Assembly: GCA_001443545.1 (NCBI GenBank)
Contig: LMAD01000004.1
Span: 1-64,000 of the forward strand
Reading direction: 5' to 3'
From: Acidimicrobiaceae bacterium RAAP-2
GTDB taxonomy: Bacteria; Actinomycetota; Acidimicrobiia; Acidimicrobiales; RAAP-2
Length of the DNA: 64,000 nucleotides
This document shows, one piece after another, positions 53,332 through 62,446 of the stretch (position 1 is its first letter; each line of letters opens with the position of its first letter). The notes under the pieces were generated by a model. The model made no database searches. It had not been told where the DNA came from and saw only the letters and a program-made list of their open reading frames with translations. The position numbers were made by a program, and so were the translations under genes.

Positions 53332-54506
53332 CCGAGGCGCTCGATCACCGTCGCGTTGGCGAGTCCGCCACCTTCGCACATCGTCAGCAGTCCGTAGCGC
53401 CCACCGGTGCGCTCGAGTTCGTTGAGCAGGGTCGCCGCCAACTTGGCACCCGAGGCGCCGAGCGGGTGGCCGAGCGCGATTGCGCCACCGTTGACGTTCA
53501 CCTTGGCGAGGTCGGCGTGGTGCTCGCGCTGCCAGGCGAGCACCACCGACGCGAACGCCTCGTTGATCTCCACTAGGTCGATGTCGTCGAGCGTGAGACC
53601 GGCCCGGGCGAGCACCTTCGCGGTGGCGGGGATCGGACCGGTGAGCATCGTCACCGGGTCGACGCCGGCGAGGGCGAAGGCGTGAAAGCGCGCGCGCGGC
53701 GTGTACCCGAGCGCCGCCGCTCGCTCCTCGGACATGATCAACACGGCCGAGGCGCCGTCGGTGATCTGCGAGGAGTTGCCCGCGGTGATCGACCCGCCCT
53801 CTTGGTACGCGGGCTTGAGGTTCGCGAGGATCTCCAGCGAGGTATCGGGTCGGATGCCCTCGTCGGTGGAGAACCACTCGTCGGTGGCGTGCCCCTCGTC
53901 GTCTCGGACGGCGACCGGCACGATCTCGTGTTCGAACCGTCCCTCCGCGGTGGCGCGAGCGGCGCGACGGTGGCTCTCGAGGCTGAAGGCGTCGAGCTCG
54001 TCTCGGCTGATGCCCCACTGTTCGGCGATCATCTGGGCTCCGATGCCCTGGTTCTTGAGGCCCCCGACCGGTTCGTAGCGTTCGGCGACGCGCGGCCCGA
54101 AGGGGAAGCCCGAGTCCTTACCGATCGATGAGCCCATCGGGACGCGGGTCATCACCTCGACCCCGGCCGCGACGACTACGTCGTAGGCGCCGGCCATCAC
54201 GCCCTGGGCGGCGAAGTGCATGGCCTGCTGACTCGAGCCGCATTGGCGGTCGATGGTGGTGGCCGGTACCGATTCGGGCCAACCGGCCGCGAGCACGGCG
54301 TTTCGACCGACGTTGAAGGCCTGCTCACCGGTTTGGGAGACGCAGCCCATGATCACGTCGTCGATTACCGACGGATCCAGGTCGTTGCGACTCGCCAGGG
54401 CTCGCAGCGCCTCCGAAGCGAGGTCGACGGCGTGCCAGTTGCGCAACTTGCCGTTTCGCCGTCCACCGGGGGTACGCAGCGCGTCCACAATCACCGCAGT
54501 CGTCAT
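53328..54506 (-). CDS. acetyl-CoA acetyltransferase (thiolase)
   Basis: A 392-residue thiolase. The acyl-forming Cys89 is in DRQCGSSQQ, the His in ALGHPLGASGAK and the second Cys in LLTMCEGGG. Thiolases either degrade 3-ketoacyl-CoA or condense acetyl-CoA; the direction here cannot be inferred. ATG at 54506. Confidence 0.93.
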   Translation of the reverse strand: MTTAVIVDALRTPGGRRNGKLRNWHAVDLASEALRALASRNDLDPSVIDDVIMGCVSQTGEQAFNVGRNAVLAAGWPESVPATTIDRQCGSSQQAMHFAAQGVMAGAYDVVVAAGVEVMTRVPMGSSIGKDSGFPFGPRVAERYEPVGGLKNQGIGAQMIAEQWGISRDELDAFSLESHRRAARATAEGRFEHEIVPVAVRDDEGHATDEWFSTDEGIRPDTSLEILANLKPAYQEGGSITAGNSSQITDGASAVLIMSEERAAALGYTPRARFHAFALAGVDPVTMLTGPIPATAKVLARAGLTLDDIDLVEINEAFASVVLAWQREHHADLAKVNVNGGAIALGHPLGASGAKLAATLLNELERTGGRYGLLTMCEGGGLANATVIERLG

Positions 54507-54589
54507 ATCGATCCTCTCGCTACCGGGCAGTAACCCGTATCGCGAATACTAGACGGGGCGGGTTGAATCGCTCACGGTAGATTCGCGCC

Positions 54590-55021
54590 GTGACCGAGAC
54601 CAACCAAGAGCCGTGGCTCCGCGACCGCTCGTCGGCGCTCTTCACCGCGCTCGGGGGATCGTTCCATCGCGCCGGCGTCGACGGCGAGGACCTCGGATGG
54701 GTCGAGGGGTCCTTCACCCCGACGGCGTTGGCCAGCGGGCGTGACAACTTGGTCCCCGCGGGTGTTCTCGCGGTGGTGCTGGACGCCGCGTGCGTCGTCG
54801 CCGTCGAGTGCGCCGACCTCGCCGCGACGGTTCCCGGGGCGATCACGACCATGGCGATCGAGCTCGACCGGAGCGCACGAACCGGTAACTCCTACGTGCT
54901 GCGCGGCGAGGTCGTGGGGCTCACCCGCCGCGCGGGCGCCGTTGAAGCGACCCTCGTGGGAAGCGACGGTGCGCTGGTCGCGCGAGCCACCGGCACGGTG
55001 ACTCGGCGTCGAGCAACGTAA
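54590..55021 (+). CDS. PaaI-like hotdog thioesterase
   Basis: A 143-residue hotdog-fold protein with the LVPAGVLAVVLDAACVVA helix typical of PaaI-type acyl-CoA thioesterases and TMAIELDRSAR as the following strand. It starts at GTG 54590 and is convergent with the pirin gene. Confidence 0.78.
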   Translation: MTETNQEPWLRDRSSALFTALGGSFHRAGVDGEDLGWVEGSFTPTALASGRDNLVPAGVLAVVLDAACVVAVECADLAATVPGAITTMAIELDRSARTGNSYVLRGEVVGLTRRAGAVEATLVGSDGALVARATGTVTRRRAT

Positions 55022-55981
55022 TCAAATGTGTTCGGCCGGGATCTGACCGAGACGACCGGCCTGGTAGTCGTCGAAGGCCTGCTGCAGTTCGGCTCGGGTG
55101 TTCATGACGAAGGGCCCGTACGCCGCGACCGGTTCGCGGATGGGTTGTCCACCGAGGACGAGTACTTCGAGGGCGCTCGTGCGCGAGTCCTGGTGCTCGT
55201 CGGCCCCCAGGACCAGGAAGTCTCCGTCGCGGTGGACGGCGAGCTGTCCGTCGCGAATCGGGCGCCGGTCAAGTCCGGTCGTGCCCGTTCCCGCGAGGAC
55301 GTAGGTGAGGGCGTTATAGGCGGGGTTCCAGGGCAGGGCCAGTCGACCACCCGGCAGCAGCGAGACGTGCACCAGGCTGATCGGCGTGTGGGTGTCCCCC
55401 GGACCGCTGAACCCCCCCAACGATCCGGCGATGACGCGGATGATCGCGTCGCCACTCTCGTTGCTCAACAGCGAGACCGCGATGGCTTCGATGTCTTGGT
55501 ACCGCGGCGTGGTCATCTTGAGGGCGGCGGGGAGGTTGACCCACAACTGGACGCCGTGGAACAGTCCGCCCGTGTCGATGAGTTCGTCCGGCGGGCGCTC
55601 GATGTGCAAGATGCCGCCACCGGCGGTCATCCACTGGGTGGCCCCGTTTTGAATGACGCCGCCACCGCCGATCGAGTCCTGGTGCACGAACGTGCCCTCG
55701 ATCATGTAGGTCACCGTCTCGAAGCCGCGGTGGGGGTGCCACGGGGTACCCTTGGGCTCACCCGGACCGTAGTCGACCTCACCCATCTGGTCCATGTGCA
55801 CGAAGGGGTCGAGATCGGCCAGGTCAACGCCCGCGAAGGCGCGTCGGACCGGGAATCCCTCGCCCTCGAGTCCTCGCGGGGCCGTGGTGATCGACGTGAC
55901 CCGTCGCGGCCGGTCCGTCACGAGCGGGGCGACGATTCGTGGCAGTTCGAGGGGGTTTTCAACGGTGATCGCGGGCATCAT
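55022..55981 (-). CDS. pirin family protein
   Basis: A 319-residue bicupin. The N-terminal domain carries metal-ligand-like residues HPHRGFETVTYMIEG and the FVHMDQMG and GGGILHIERP segments. The C-terminal cupin ends with an FVMNTRAELQQAFDDYQAGRLG helix, characteristic of pirins. Bacterial pirins include quercetinase-like enzymes and regulators of central metabolism. Long open frames on the opposite strand here are shadows of this and neighbouring genes. Confidence 0.9.
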   Translation of the reverse strand: MMPAITVENPLELPRIVAPLVTDRPRRVTSITTAPRGLEGEGFPVRRAFAGVDLADLDPFVHMDQMGEVDYGPGEPKGTPWHPHRGFETVTYMIEGTFVHQDSIGGGGVIQNGATQWMTAGGGILHIERPPDELIDTGGLFHGVQLWVNLPAALKMTTPRYQDIEAIAVSLLSNESGDAIIRVIAGSLGGFSGPGDTHTPISLVHVSLLPGGRLALPWNPAYNALTYVLAGTGTTGLDRRPIRDGQLAVHRDGDFLVLGADEHQDSRTSALEVLVLGGQPIREPVAAYGPFVMNTRAELQQAFDDYQAGRLGQIPAEHI

Positions 55982-55987
55982 TTCAGT

Positions 55988-56749
55988 CTACGGGTGGGTG
56001 TTTGCGCGCGTTCCGCGCACGGCGCCCGCGATCCCGAGGCCGATCAGGCCGGTGAGCGCGAGCGCCACCGTGCCCGGTCCGAGGTTCAGCCCGCCGCGCG
56101 CATGGCTGACGCCCAACCAATCCGCGACGGAGGCGCCGAGGGGCCGCGCGAGCACGTAGGCGGTCCAGAACGTCGCCACCGGGTGTCGGCGCGCGAGGCC
56201 GAAGTAGAGACCGGGGGCCACGAAGAGGACGAGGAAGAGCGCGGCCGCGTTGCGATACCCCAGGCCGACGACGTACGCGACGAAGTCGCCCGCGGCGGTA
56301 CCGAGGGCGAAGGTCGTCGTGATGGCGGCCCAGTAGAACAGTTCGCGTCGAGTCGTGTCGATGGTGTGGATGGAGAGGGTCCGCTCTACGCGGTACCAGT
56401 ACGCGAAGACGACCGCGAGGACAATGGCGAAGGTCACCGTGGAGACGGCGTAGGGGACACCGAGGGCGACGTGCACGACGTCGGCGCACATGGTGCCAAA
56501 GACGCTCACCATCACGACGGCGACCCAGTAGGTCACGACGAGGTAGCGCGGACTGCGGAGCTGGAGCCAGAGAACCCCGACGAAGACGACGGCCCCAGCG
56601 AGGACGGCGAGTTCGGGGTTGAATCGATGCACCGCGTAGTCCGACGTGGACTCACCCATCGCCGTGGTGAGCAGTTTGATGTACCAGAACCGCAGATCGA
56701 CGGTCGGCACCTTGGCGGTGCGGAAGCGGCGACGAAGATCGATAACCAC
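55988..56749 (-). CDS. COG4705-like uncharacterised membrane protein
   Basis: A 253-residue protein with seven to eight hydrophobic helices. The opening FWYIKLLTTAMGESTSDYAVHRFNP is characteristic of the COG4705 family, whose function is not established. It is transcribed with the upstream hotdog gene, which ends at its start. Confidence 0.8.
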   Translation of the reverse strand: MVIDLRRRFRTAKVPTVDLRFWYIKLLTTAMGESTSDYAVHRFNPELAVLAGAVVFVGVLWLQLRSPRYLVVTYWVAVVMVSVFGTMCADVVHVALGVPYAVSTVTFAIVLAVVFAYWYRVERTLSIHTIDTTRRELFYWAAITTTFALGTAAGDFVAYVVGLGYRNAAALFLVLFVAPGLYFGLARRHPVATFWTAYVLARPLGASVADWLGVSHARGGLNLGPGTVALALTGLIGLGIAGAVRGTRANTHP

Positions 56750-57391
56750 TCAGTCGGTTTCGGTCGAATCGAGGAAGTTCGTGGCGTCCACCGTGATGAA
56801 GAGGGCTTCGGCGTCCGCCACGCGGGTGTCGCCGGCCGAGACCGTCGCGGCAATCGTCAGCTTGCGCCCGTCGCGGTGTTCGAGCCACGCTCGAGCGGCG
56901 ACGGCTTCGCCGATGGGTGCGGCGGCGCGGTACGTGACCACGAGTCGCGCCGTCAGGGCGAACAGGCCGTGGAGCCCGAGGACGAAGCCCATGGTCTCAT
57001 CGATCAACGTGGCGATGATGCCGCCGTGACTGCGCCCCGGCGCCCCCTCGAAGGCCTTGCCGATGACGGCCTCCATTACCGCGACGTCGCCGTCACGCCA
57101 GTGGCGAGCCCCGAGCCCCATCGGGTTGGCGCCGCCGGCGACGACCGAGTCGCTCACGAGGTATTCGTGCAGGTAGGTGACGGTGTCGAGTCGCTGTGCC
57201 GTGAACGCCTCGACGAGCTCGGAGTCAATCGAGATGGTCCGCGGCCCTCCGGCTACGACGCGCGCGAGCAGTCCTTCGACGTCGATGACAAGTTGATCGA
57301 GCTGTTCATCGGTCAGTTCGTGGTCGACGAAGGCGTGACCCAACGCGCGGAGTCGTGTGGCTACCTGGATTCGTCGCTCGTCGTTGGTCAC
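56750..57391 (-). CDS. hotdog-fold acyl-CoA thioesterase-like protein
   Basis: A 213-residue protein. A helical N-terminal extension is followed by a PaaI-like hotdog domain with SHGGIIATLIDETMGFVLG, the active-site helix, and LVVTYRAAAPIGEAV. It overlaps the stop of the aminotransferase gene as ATGA, so the two are probably coupled. Confidence 0.82.
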   Translation of the reverse strand: MTNDERRIQVATRLRALGHAFVDHELTDEQLDQLVIDVEGLLARVVAGGPRTISIDSELVEAFTAQRLDTVTYLHEYLVSDSVVAGGANPMGLGARHWRDGDVAVMEAVIGKAFEGAPGRSHGGIIATLIDETMGFVLGLHGLFALTARLVVTYRAAAPIGEAVAARAWLEHRDGRKLTIAATVSAGDTRVADAEALFITVDATNFLDSTETD

Positions 57392-58731
57392 GACCCGACG
57401 TAGTGGCGGTCCGCCGTCGCGAGCGCGCGATCGAGTCGGGCGAGGCCGTCGCGCAGATCCGCCTCACTGATGATGCAAGGGGGTACGACGTGGAGGCGGT
57501 TGAAGTTGGCGAAGATCAGCAGGCCTTCGTCGCGACAGGCGGCAATCACTTCGTTCATCTCCGGCGAACTCGACCCGTACGGGGCGAGTGGCTCGCGCGT
57601 CGCGCGGTCGCGCACCAATTCGACGGCGTGCAGGACGCCGATGCCGCGGACCTCGCCGACGCTGGGGTGGCGTTGGGCGATGGCGGCGAGTTCGGGGGCG
57701 ATGACCTCCTCGCCGAGCCGTCGAGCGTGGTCGACGACGCCGTCGCGTTCCATGACCTCGATGGTGGCCACGGCCGCTGCGCAGGCCAGGGGGTGGCCCG
57801 AGTACGTGAGACCACCGGGGTAGACGCGCTCGTCGAACGAGTGGCTGATGGCCTCGTTGAGGACGACGCCGCCCAGTGGGACGTAGCCCGAGTTCACGCC
57901 CTTGGCGAAGGTGACCAGGTCGGGCTTGACACCGTAGTGCTGATAGGCGAACCACGCCCCGGTCCGAGCGAAGCCGACCATAACCTCGTCGGCGATGAAG
58001 ACGATGCCGTAGCGGTCGCAGATCTCGCGAACGCCCTGCAGGTAGCCGGGTGGGGGCAGCATGATGCCCGCCGTACCTGGGATCGTCTCGAGGATGACCG
58101 CGGCGATGGTCGAGGGGCCCTCGAAGCGGATCGTCTCGTCGAGGCTGGCCAACGCGCGCTCGGACTCCTGCTCGGGGGTCGTCGAGTGATACGAGGAGCG
58201 GTAGAGGTAGGGGCCGAAGAAGTGCACGACTCCGGCCGATCCCTGCTCGTTCGGCCACCGACGTGGGTCGCCCGTGAGGTTGATCGACGTGGCCGTCGCG
58301 CCGTGGTAGCTGCGGTACGCCGCAACGACCTTGAACCGACCGGTGTGCAGCCGCGCCATGCGCACGGCGTGCTCGTTGGACTCGGTCCCGCCGTTGGTGA
58401 AGAAGACCTTGGCGGCGCCGTCGAACGAGTGGTCCAGGATCTTTTCGGCGGCGCGGTACCTCGACTCGTAGCCGTGCTGCGGGGCGATCGTGCACAGTCG
58501 CGCGGCCTGCGCCTGGATCGCGGCGACGACGTCGGGATGTTGGTGGCCGAGGTTGGTGTTGACCAGCTGCGAAGAGAAGTCGAGGTACGTGGTGCCGTCC
58601 TCGGTAGTTACGGTGACGCCCGATGCGTCACGCACCATCATCGGGTTGATGGACGCCTGCGCCGACCACGAATGGAAGACCGCCGCCCTTTCGCGCTCGA
58701 CGCTGCTCAGTGTGGATCGGTCCTCAGCCAT
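57388..58731 (-). CDS. class III PLP-dependent aminotransferase
   Basis: A 447-residue enzyme. The PLP Schiff-base lysine is Lys277 in VTFAKGVNSGYVPLGG, and the Asp in FIADEVMVGF is near 249. The substrate-facing TNGGTESNEHAVRMARLHT segment is typical. Close relatives include 4-aminobutyrate, beta-alanine and taurine-pyruvate aminotransferases. ATG at 58731 is preferred because GAGGAC lies upstream and homologues begin near this residue. Confidence 0.9.
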   Translation of the reverse strand: MAEDRSTLSSVERERAAVFHSWSAQASINPMMVRDASGVTVTTEDGTTYLDFSSQLVNTNLGHQHPDVVAAIQAQAARLCTIAPQHGYESRYRAAEKILDHSFDGAAKVFFTNGGTESNEHAVRMARLHTGRFKVVAAYRSYHGATATSINLTGDPRRWPNEQGSAGVVHFFGPYLYRSSYHSTTPEQESERALASLDETIRFEGPSTIAAVILETIPGTAGIMLPPPGYLQGVREICDRYGIVFIADEVMVGFARTGAWFAYQHYGVKPDLVTFAKGVNSGYVPLGGVVLNEAISHSFDERVYPGGLTYSGHPLACAAAVATIEVMERDGVVDHARRLGEEVIAPELAAIAQRHPSVGEVRGIGVLHAVELVRDRATREPLAPYGSSSPEMNEVIAACRDEGLLIFANFNRLHVVPPCIISEADLRDGLARLDRALATADRHYVGS

Positions 58732-59034
58732 GGTTATCGTCCTCGTTGGTCTCTCCACGACGCTAACGCACGAAGCGCTCGCCGCGCGAGGGCTCGGCCG
58801 GGAGTAGCAGGGTACGGCCATCCTTCGTCGTCCATGCCGTATCGCTTCGACAGCGCCATGGGCCACGAACGCCAGCACTGGCGTCACCGGTGGTCGGGCG
58901 CAGGTATCGGGAGCGATAAGAACGGCTTTTCAGAACTCTTAGCGCGCATTTAGCGCTGACACAGGGTTTGCACAAATAGCTCAGACACACTGGATATATC
59001 TCGGTTCCCCCCCGAGTTGCCGTAAGGAGCCAGC
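58732..59034. promoter_or_regulatory. 303-bp spacer with possible promoter
   Basis: TTGCAC (58969-58974) followed by GATATA about 20 bp later resembles a sigma-70 promoter for the downstream secreted protein. Two copies of TTAGCGC lie close upstream. No gene is supported in the rest of the segment. Confidence 0.35.
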
Positions 59035-59571
59035 ATGTACCGTTCGACAGCCAAGCGAGTGAAGCGCACCAGTATCTGGGCGCTGTCCGCCTTCGCCGCA
59101 CTCGGCGGCGGCGCGCTCGCCGCGAATCTCACCGCCGCGAGTTCGGCGACTACCGCGGCGTCGACACCCGTCGCCGCCTCCACCCCCGTCACCGTGGCGC
59201 GCACCGCGACCCTGACGACGAGTTCGGCGTCGCCGTCGGTCGTCACGGCGAGCGCAACGGTAACCCCCGTCGCCTCGAAGGTGTCAATCACCCCGAGTTC
59301 GGTCATCGCCGTCTCGCCGACCTCGCTGAGCGTCCGCAGTCGGGCCGGCGCCGTCTCGACGTACGCGTTGACGTCCTCGACCATGGTGCTCAGTGGACAC
59401 AGTCACGTCTCAGTGCCGAGTATCAAAGTCGGTGGCACCGTCTTCGTCATCCCATCGGCGACCAGTCCCGCGACGGCCGCGACGGTAGGCATCCTGCCGG
59501 CGACCTTCGGTGGTGAGCACGAATCTGGTAGCGAGGGCTCCGGTGACGGTTCGTCGTCGGGTGACAACTAA
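59035..59571 (+). CDS. secreted Thr/Ser/Val-rich protein
   Basis: A 178-residue protein with a signal peptide-like N-terminus (residues about 12-34), a Thr/Val/Ser-rich low-complexity stretch, and a beta-rich domain (SLSVRSRAGAVSTYALTSSTMV..., IKVGGTVFVIPS) like a small DUF5666-type fold. The tail is Gly/Ser/Asp-rich. ATG at 59035 follows AAGGAG. Function unknown. Confidence 0.68.
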   Translation: MYRSTAKRVKRTSIWALSAFAALGGGALAANLTAASSATTAASTPVAASTPVTVARTATLTTSSASPSVVTASATVTPVASKVSITPSSVIAVSPTSLSVRSRAGAVSTYALTSSTMVLSGHSHVSVPSIKVGGTVFVIPSATSPATAATVGILPATFGGEHESGSEGSGDGSSSGDN

Positions 59572-59591
59572 ACAGTTAACAGTTCCCCCCA

Positions 59592-59645
59592 GCTGTACCC
59601 CAACGACCCGGCGTCTGCCGGGTCGTTGGGGTACAGCACTGTTTT
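59592..59645 (+). terminator. very strong hairpin terminator
   Basis: A perfect 21-bp inverted repeat (59592-59612 with 59617-59637) and a 4-nt loop are followed by ACTGTTTT. The stem lies just after the secreted-protein gene and points to termination on the plus strand. Confidence 0.85.
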
Positions 59646-59821
59646 GATCGCGGGACAGCGGTGAGCGTCGTTGTGTTGACGGTGGTCAACCGAGATCGGC
59701 GAGCGTTCGTACGGCACGCCGACGAAGTTCGACTGCGGTTCTCCGCGACCGGTCGGTTCCCTGAGATTCAAGTCGATTCGCTTGAAACAGGCCCTGTCTG
59801 GCCAGCCGCTGCTGTCCGCTC

Positions 59822-60075
59822 ATGATGAGTTCGCGGTTGCCTGGTGGCGTCGTTCACGAACTCCCCGCAGACCTGCGCCAGGCGCTGACCGCCAGCCCCA
59901 GGCCCTCGATGCGTGGGAGGACATCACGCCGTTGGCCCGCAACGAGTTCATCGGCTGGGTCGAGGACGCCAAACGACAAGAGACGAGAGAACGACGAATC
60001 CGTCGGACTCGAGAGGAGTTGGAAGAAGGTTAGCGTCGATCCTGCTGCTGGCCCGGCTGTAGTCATCGGGACCGA
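59822..60075 (+). pseudogene. YdeI/OmpD-associated-like protein, frameshifted and stop-interrupted
   Basis: The fragments HELPADLRQALTA, DAWEDITPLARNEFIGWVEDAK, ERRIRRTREELEEG and RRSCCWPGCSHR match this small family in order. A frameshift lies near 59895-59905. An in-frame TAG replaces the Lys that normally follows EELEEG. The protein cannot be made intact. Confidence 0.7.
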
Positions 60076-60282
60076 ATCGGCCGGTAACGATTCGACCTCG
60101 CCTGGTTGACGCGGTGGTGCTGAAGAATCCCGGTCGGTGGGGCGACGGTCACCGCGGCGAGACCCGAGTCGAATGGATCTGGCGCGACGCGGCGAACTTC
60201 TGTCTGACCCGAAGGTGCGTCGTGAGGGATCCGCGAGCTCGGTGATCGCGGTGACTGGTTCTTGGGACGCGGTGGAGCCTGA

Positions 60283-60501
60283 TTACGTAGCTCGACCGCT
60301 GAGCTGGAAGCGGCGCACCGCCACCAGAGACCAGATGGCTTCGACGACGCCGAAGGGCCACGCGCCAGAGAGAAAGCCGTAGGCGCTGGAGAGCAAGCAA
60401 CCGAGGGCGAAGGCGAGGATGAAGCGGCGGTGACGGCTCTCGCAGGCGTACATGATCATCATGAAGGTGACGGCGCACACGCCGTAGATGGTGATCGCCA
60501 T
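60283..60501 (-). CDS. small two-helix membrane protein
   Basis: A 72-residue protein with hydrophobic segments MAITIYGVCAVTFMMIMYA and FILAFALGCLLSSAYGF, ending WPFGVVEAIWSLVAVRRF. The pattern is common to small actinobacterial membrane proteins of unknown function. It sits intact amid decayed DNA, just left of the ISL3 element. Confidence 0.75.
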   Translation of the reverse strand: MAITIYGVCAVTFMMIMYACESRHRRFILAFALGCLLSSAYGFLSGAWPFGVVEAIWSLVAVRRFQLSGRAT

Positions 60502-60561
60502 TGGCCCATTGTCTCATCAGAGGAGTTACTGCGCGACCGTCCGAACGATTGTGACAAATTT

Positions 60562-62074
60562 GGGTCTTGCGGCATGAATGTGGGGAGTTTCACGGGAACA
60601 ACCATGCGGTTCGCCTTGTAGGACAAGGGTTTTGGGTTCGGGTGGACGGCCCGGTGATCCGTACTCGTTTCGCAGTGACCTAAACGAGCCCGGAAATTCT
60701 GCGGTCAATCTCGGCCACTCACGTGACACGCACGGGTGATCTCTAGGTTTGGAGTTTGCGAAAAGAACCGAACCGAGGAGAGCACCCGTGCGCGCTACCA
60801 CTGTATTCAAACGCCTGATGGACCTGCCCGGAGTCACCGTCACCGAGGTGGACTTCCAGCCGGCCATGGTGGTCGTCACCATAAAACTGGCCAGCAGGAA
60901 GTTGCACTGTCCCGCGCGCCACTTCACCACGAAGGCCCGCTACGACACCCGCCCGGTCTCCTCGTCGTGGCGCCACCTGGACCTCGGGCGCTGGCGCCTC
61001 GAGGTGCGAGCCAACCTGCGCCGGATCGACCGTCCGACCCACGGGGAGCACCGAGGGAGTCCCCTTCGCCCGGGCGAACTCGCACTTCACCCGGGACTTC
61101 GAGGACCTGGTCGGGTGGTTGGCGACCACCATGGACAAGACCGCGCTACGTCGCCTGGTGCGTATTGACTGGGACACCACCGGGCGGATCATCGAGCGGG
61201 TAATGGCGACCGGGCTCGACCCCGCGCGCCTCGACGACCTCTTCGTCATCGGCGCGGACGAAGTGAACTGGCGCAAAAGCCACTCCTATCTCACCCTGGT
61301 GTCGAACCACGACACCGGCAAGTTCGTGTGGGGCAAGGAGCAAGGACACTGCAACGCTGGACTGCTTCTTTGACGAGCTGGGTGAGGAACGTTCTGCTGC
61401 GATCACTGCGGTGTCGATGGACATGGGGGCCGCCTTCGAGAAGTCCGCTCGCAAGGAAGGACACGCGACCAAGGCGGTCATCTGCTTCGATCCGTTCCAC
61501 GTGGTTCAAGCCGGAACCCAGGCCTTGGAGAAGGTCCGCCGTCAGGTCTGGCAGGACCTGCGCAAACTCCCCGACCAGGACACTGCCCGACGGTTCAAGG
61601 GCGCGCGGTGGTGCTTACTGAAGAACCCCGGTGACCTGACCGATGATCAAGCGATCACCCTGCGCAAGTTGAAACGTCGAGGGGGTGACTTATGGCGGGC
61701 CTACGCACTCAAAGAGGCCCTGCGAGCGATATTCGCGGGCGACCTCACCGAGGACGAGGTCGCCACGATGCTCGACCGGTTCTGCTCGAAGGCGCAGCGC
61801 AGCGGGATGAAGCCCTTCGTCACCCTGGCCAAGACCATTCGAAAACGTCGTGAAGGAATTCTGGCGGCGGTGAGACTGGGCGTGAACAATGCTCGTCGCG
61901 AGGGACTAAATCGGCGCGTGCGCCTGATCATCAATCGGGCCTACGGCCTTCACTCCGCCAATGCGGCACTCGCTCTCATCATGGTGACACTCGGACCGAT
62001 CAAACACGTCCTGCCACACGAGCGTGTCCTAGTCTCAGATGCCTGAATCAACCCACATTCATGCCGGGAGACTC
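60562..62074 (+). mobile_element. ISL3-type insertion sequence
   Basis: Terminal inverted repeats share the 14-mer GGCATGAATGTGGG (60571-60584; complement at 62052-62065) and extend imperfectly outwards with a G(G/A)GTCT start. Between them is a frameshifted ISL3-family transposase. No clear target-site duplication is visible, so the exact ends may be a few bases off. Confidence 0.75.
60789..62046 (+). pseudogene. ISL3 family transposase, frameshifted
   Basis: The N-terminal zinc-finger region (LPGVTVTEVDF, KLHCPARHFTTKARYD) is in one frame to about 61030. The middle (ALRRLVRIDWDTTGRIIERV, FVIGADEVNWRKSHSYLTLV) is in a second to about 61345. The C-terminal DDE part (AVSMDMGAAF, VICFDPFHVV, RRGGDLWRAYALKEALR, RLIINRAYGLHSA) is in a third. 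At least two frameshifts thus separate the parts. The copy is probably inactive. Confidence 0.8.
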
Positions 62075-62446
62075 CCTTTGTTGGTCAACTCATCCTTGTT
62101 GATTCACCAAAACTTACGCCCACCCCTTGAACCCGCCGGTCCACTCGCGCGCCAAAGGCGGACACGTATGAGCGTCGTAGAAGCGGCAGCGGGACCTTCA
62201 GCACCGAGCAAGTCAGATTGACCGAGAAACCAACGTCCGGGAGTCTCCCGACCAGCCGGGCCAGCAACGTGGGAGGAGGCTCTCCCTCGCGAAGCGGGCG
62301 GTCGCGCGCGTTAGGATCGCGATTTCCATCGCCTGGATGTGGCTCTCGCGGCGCAGGCCGCTGCCCGCCCAGTCCGGTGGCGTGATAGACCCAGGTGGCG
62401 ACATTGTGCGCGACGCGTACGAGGGGTTAGTAGCAAGGGGGAGATC
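62075..62446. other. 372-bp spacer between ISL3 and the SGNH hydrolase
   Basis: No gene is supported. A near-palindrome GGGAGTCTCCCG at 62239-62250 resembles the sequence just outside the right IS terminus. The spacer should contain the promoter for the hydrolase; I cannot name its elements. Confidence 0.45.

Noticed and set aside
55028..57403. A 791-codon open frame on the plus strand
   Set aside because: It lies antisense to pirin, the COG4705 protein and a hotdog protein, all well supported. The translation is Arg/Gly/Asp/Val-rich with no domain, as expected for a shadow of GC-rich genes.
57355..58953. A 532-codon open frame on the plus strand
   Set aside because: It is antisense to the class III aminotransferase, whose PLP motifs are clear; low-complexity translation and no ribosome binding site.
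60585..60597. Sixth parS-like sequence (GTTTCACGGGAAC)
   Set aside because: The palindrome is broken at several positions and it lies inside the ISL3 left end; likely chance.
62239..62250. A second right end of the ISL3 element
   Set aside because: The 12-base similarity to sequence beside the right terminus is a short near-palindrome, and the diagnostic GGCATGAATG does not follow it.
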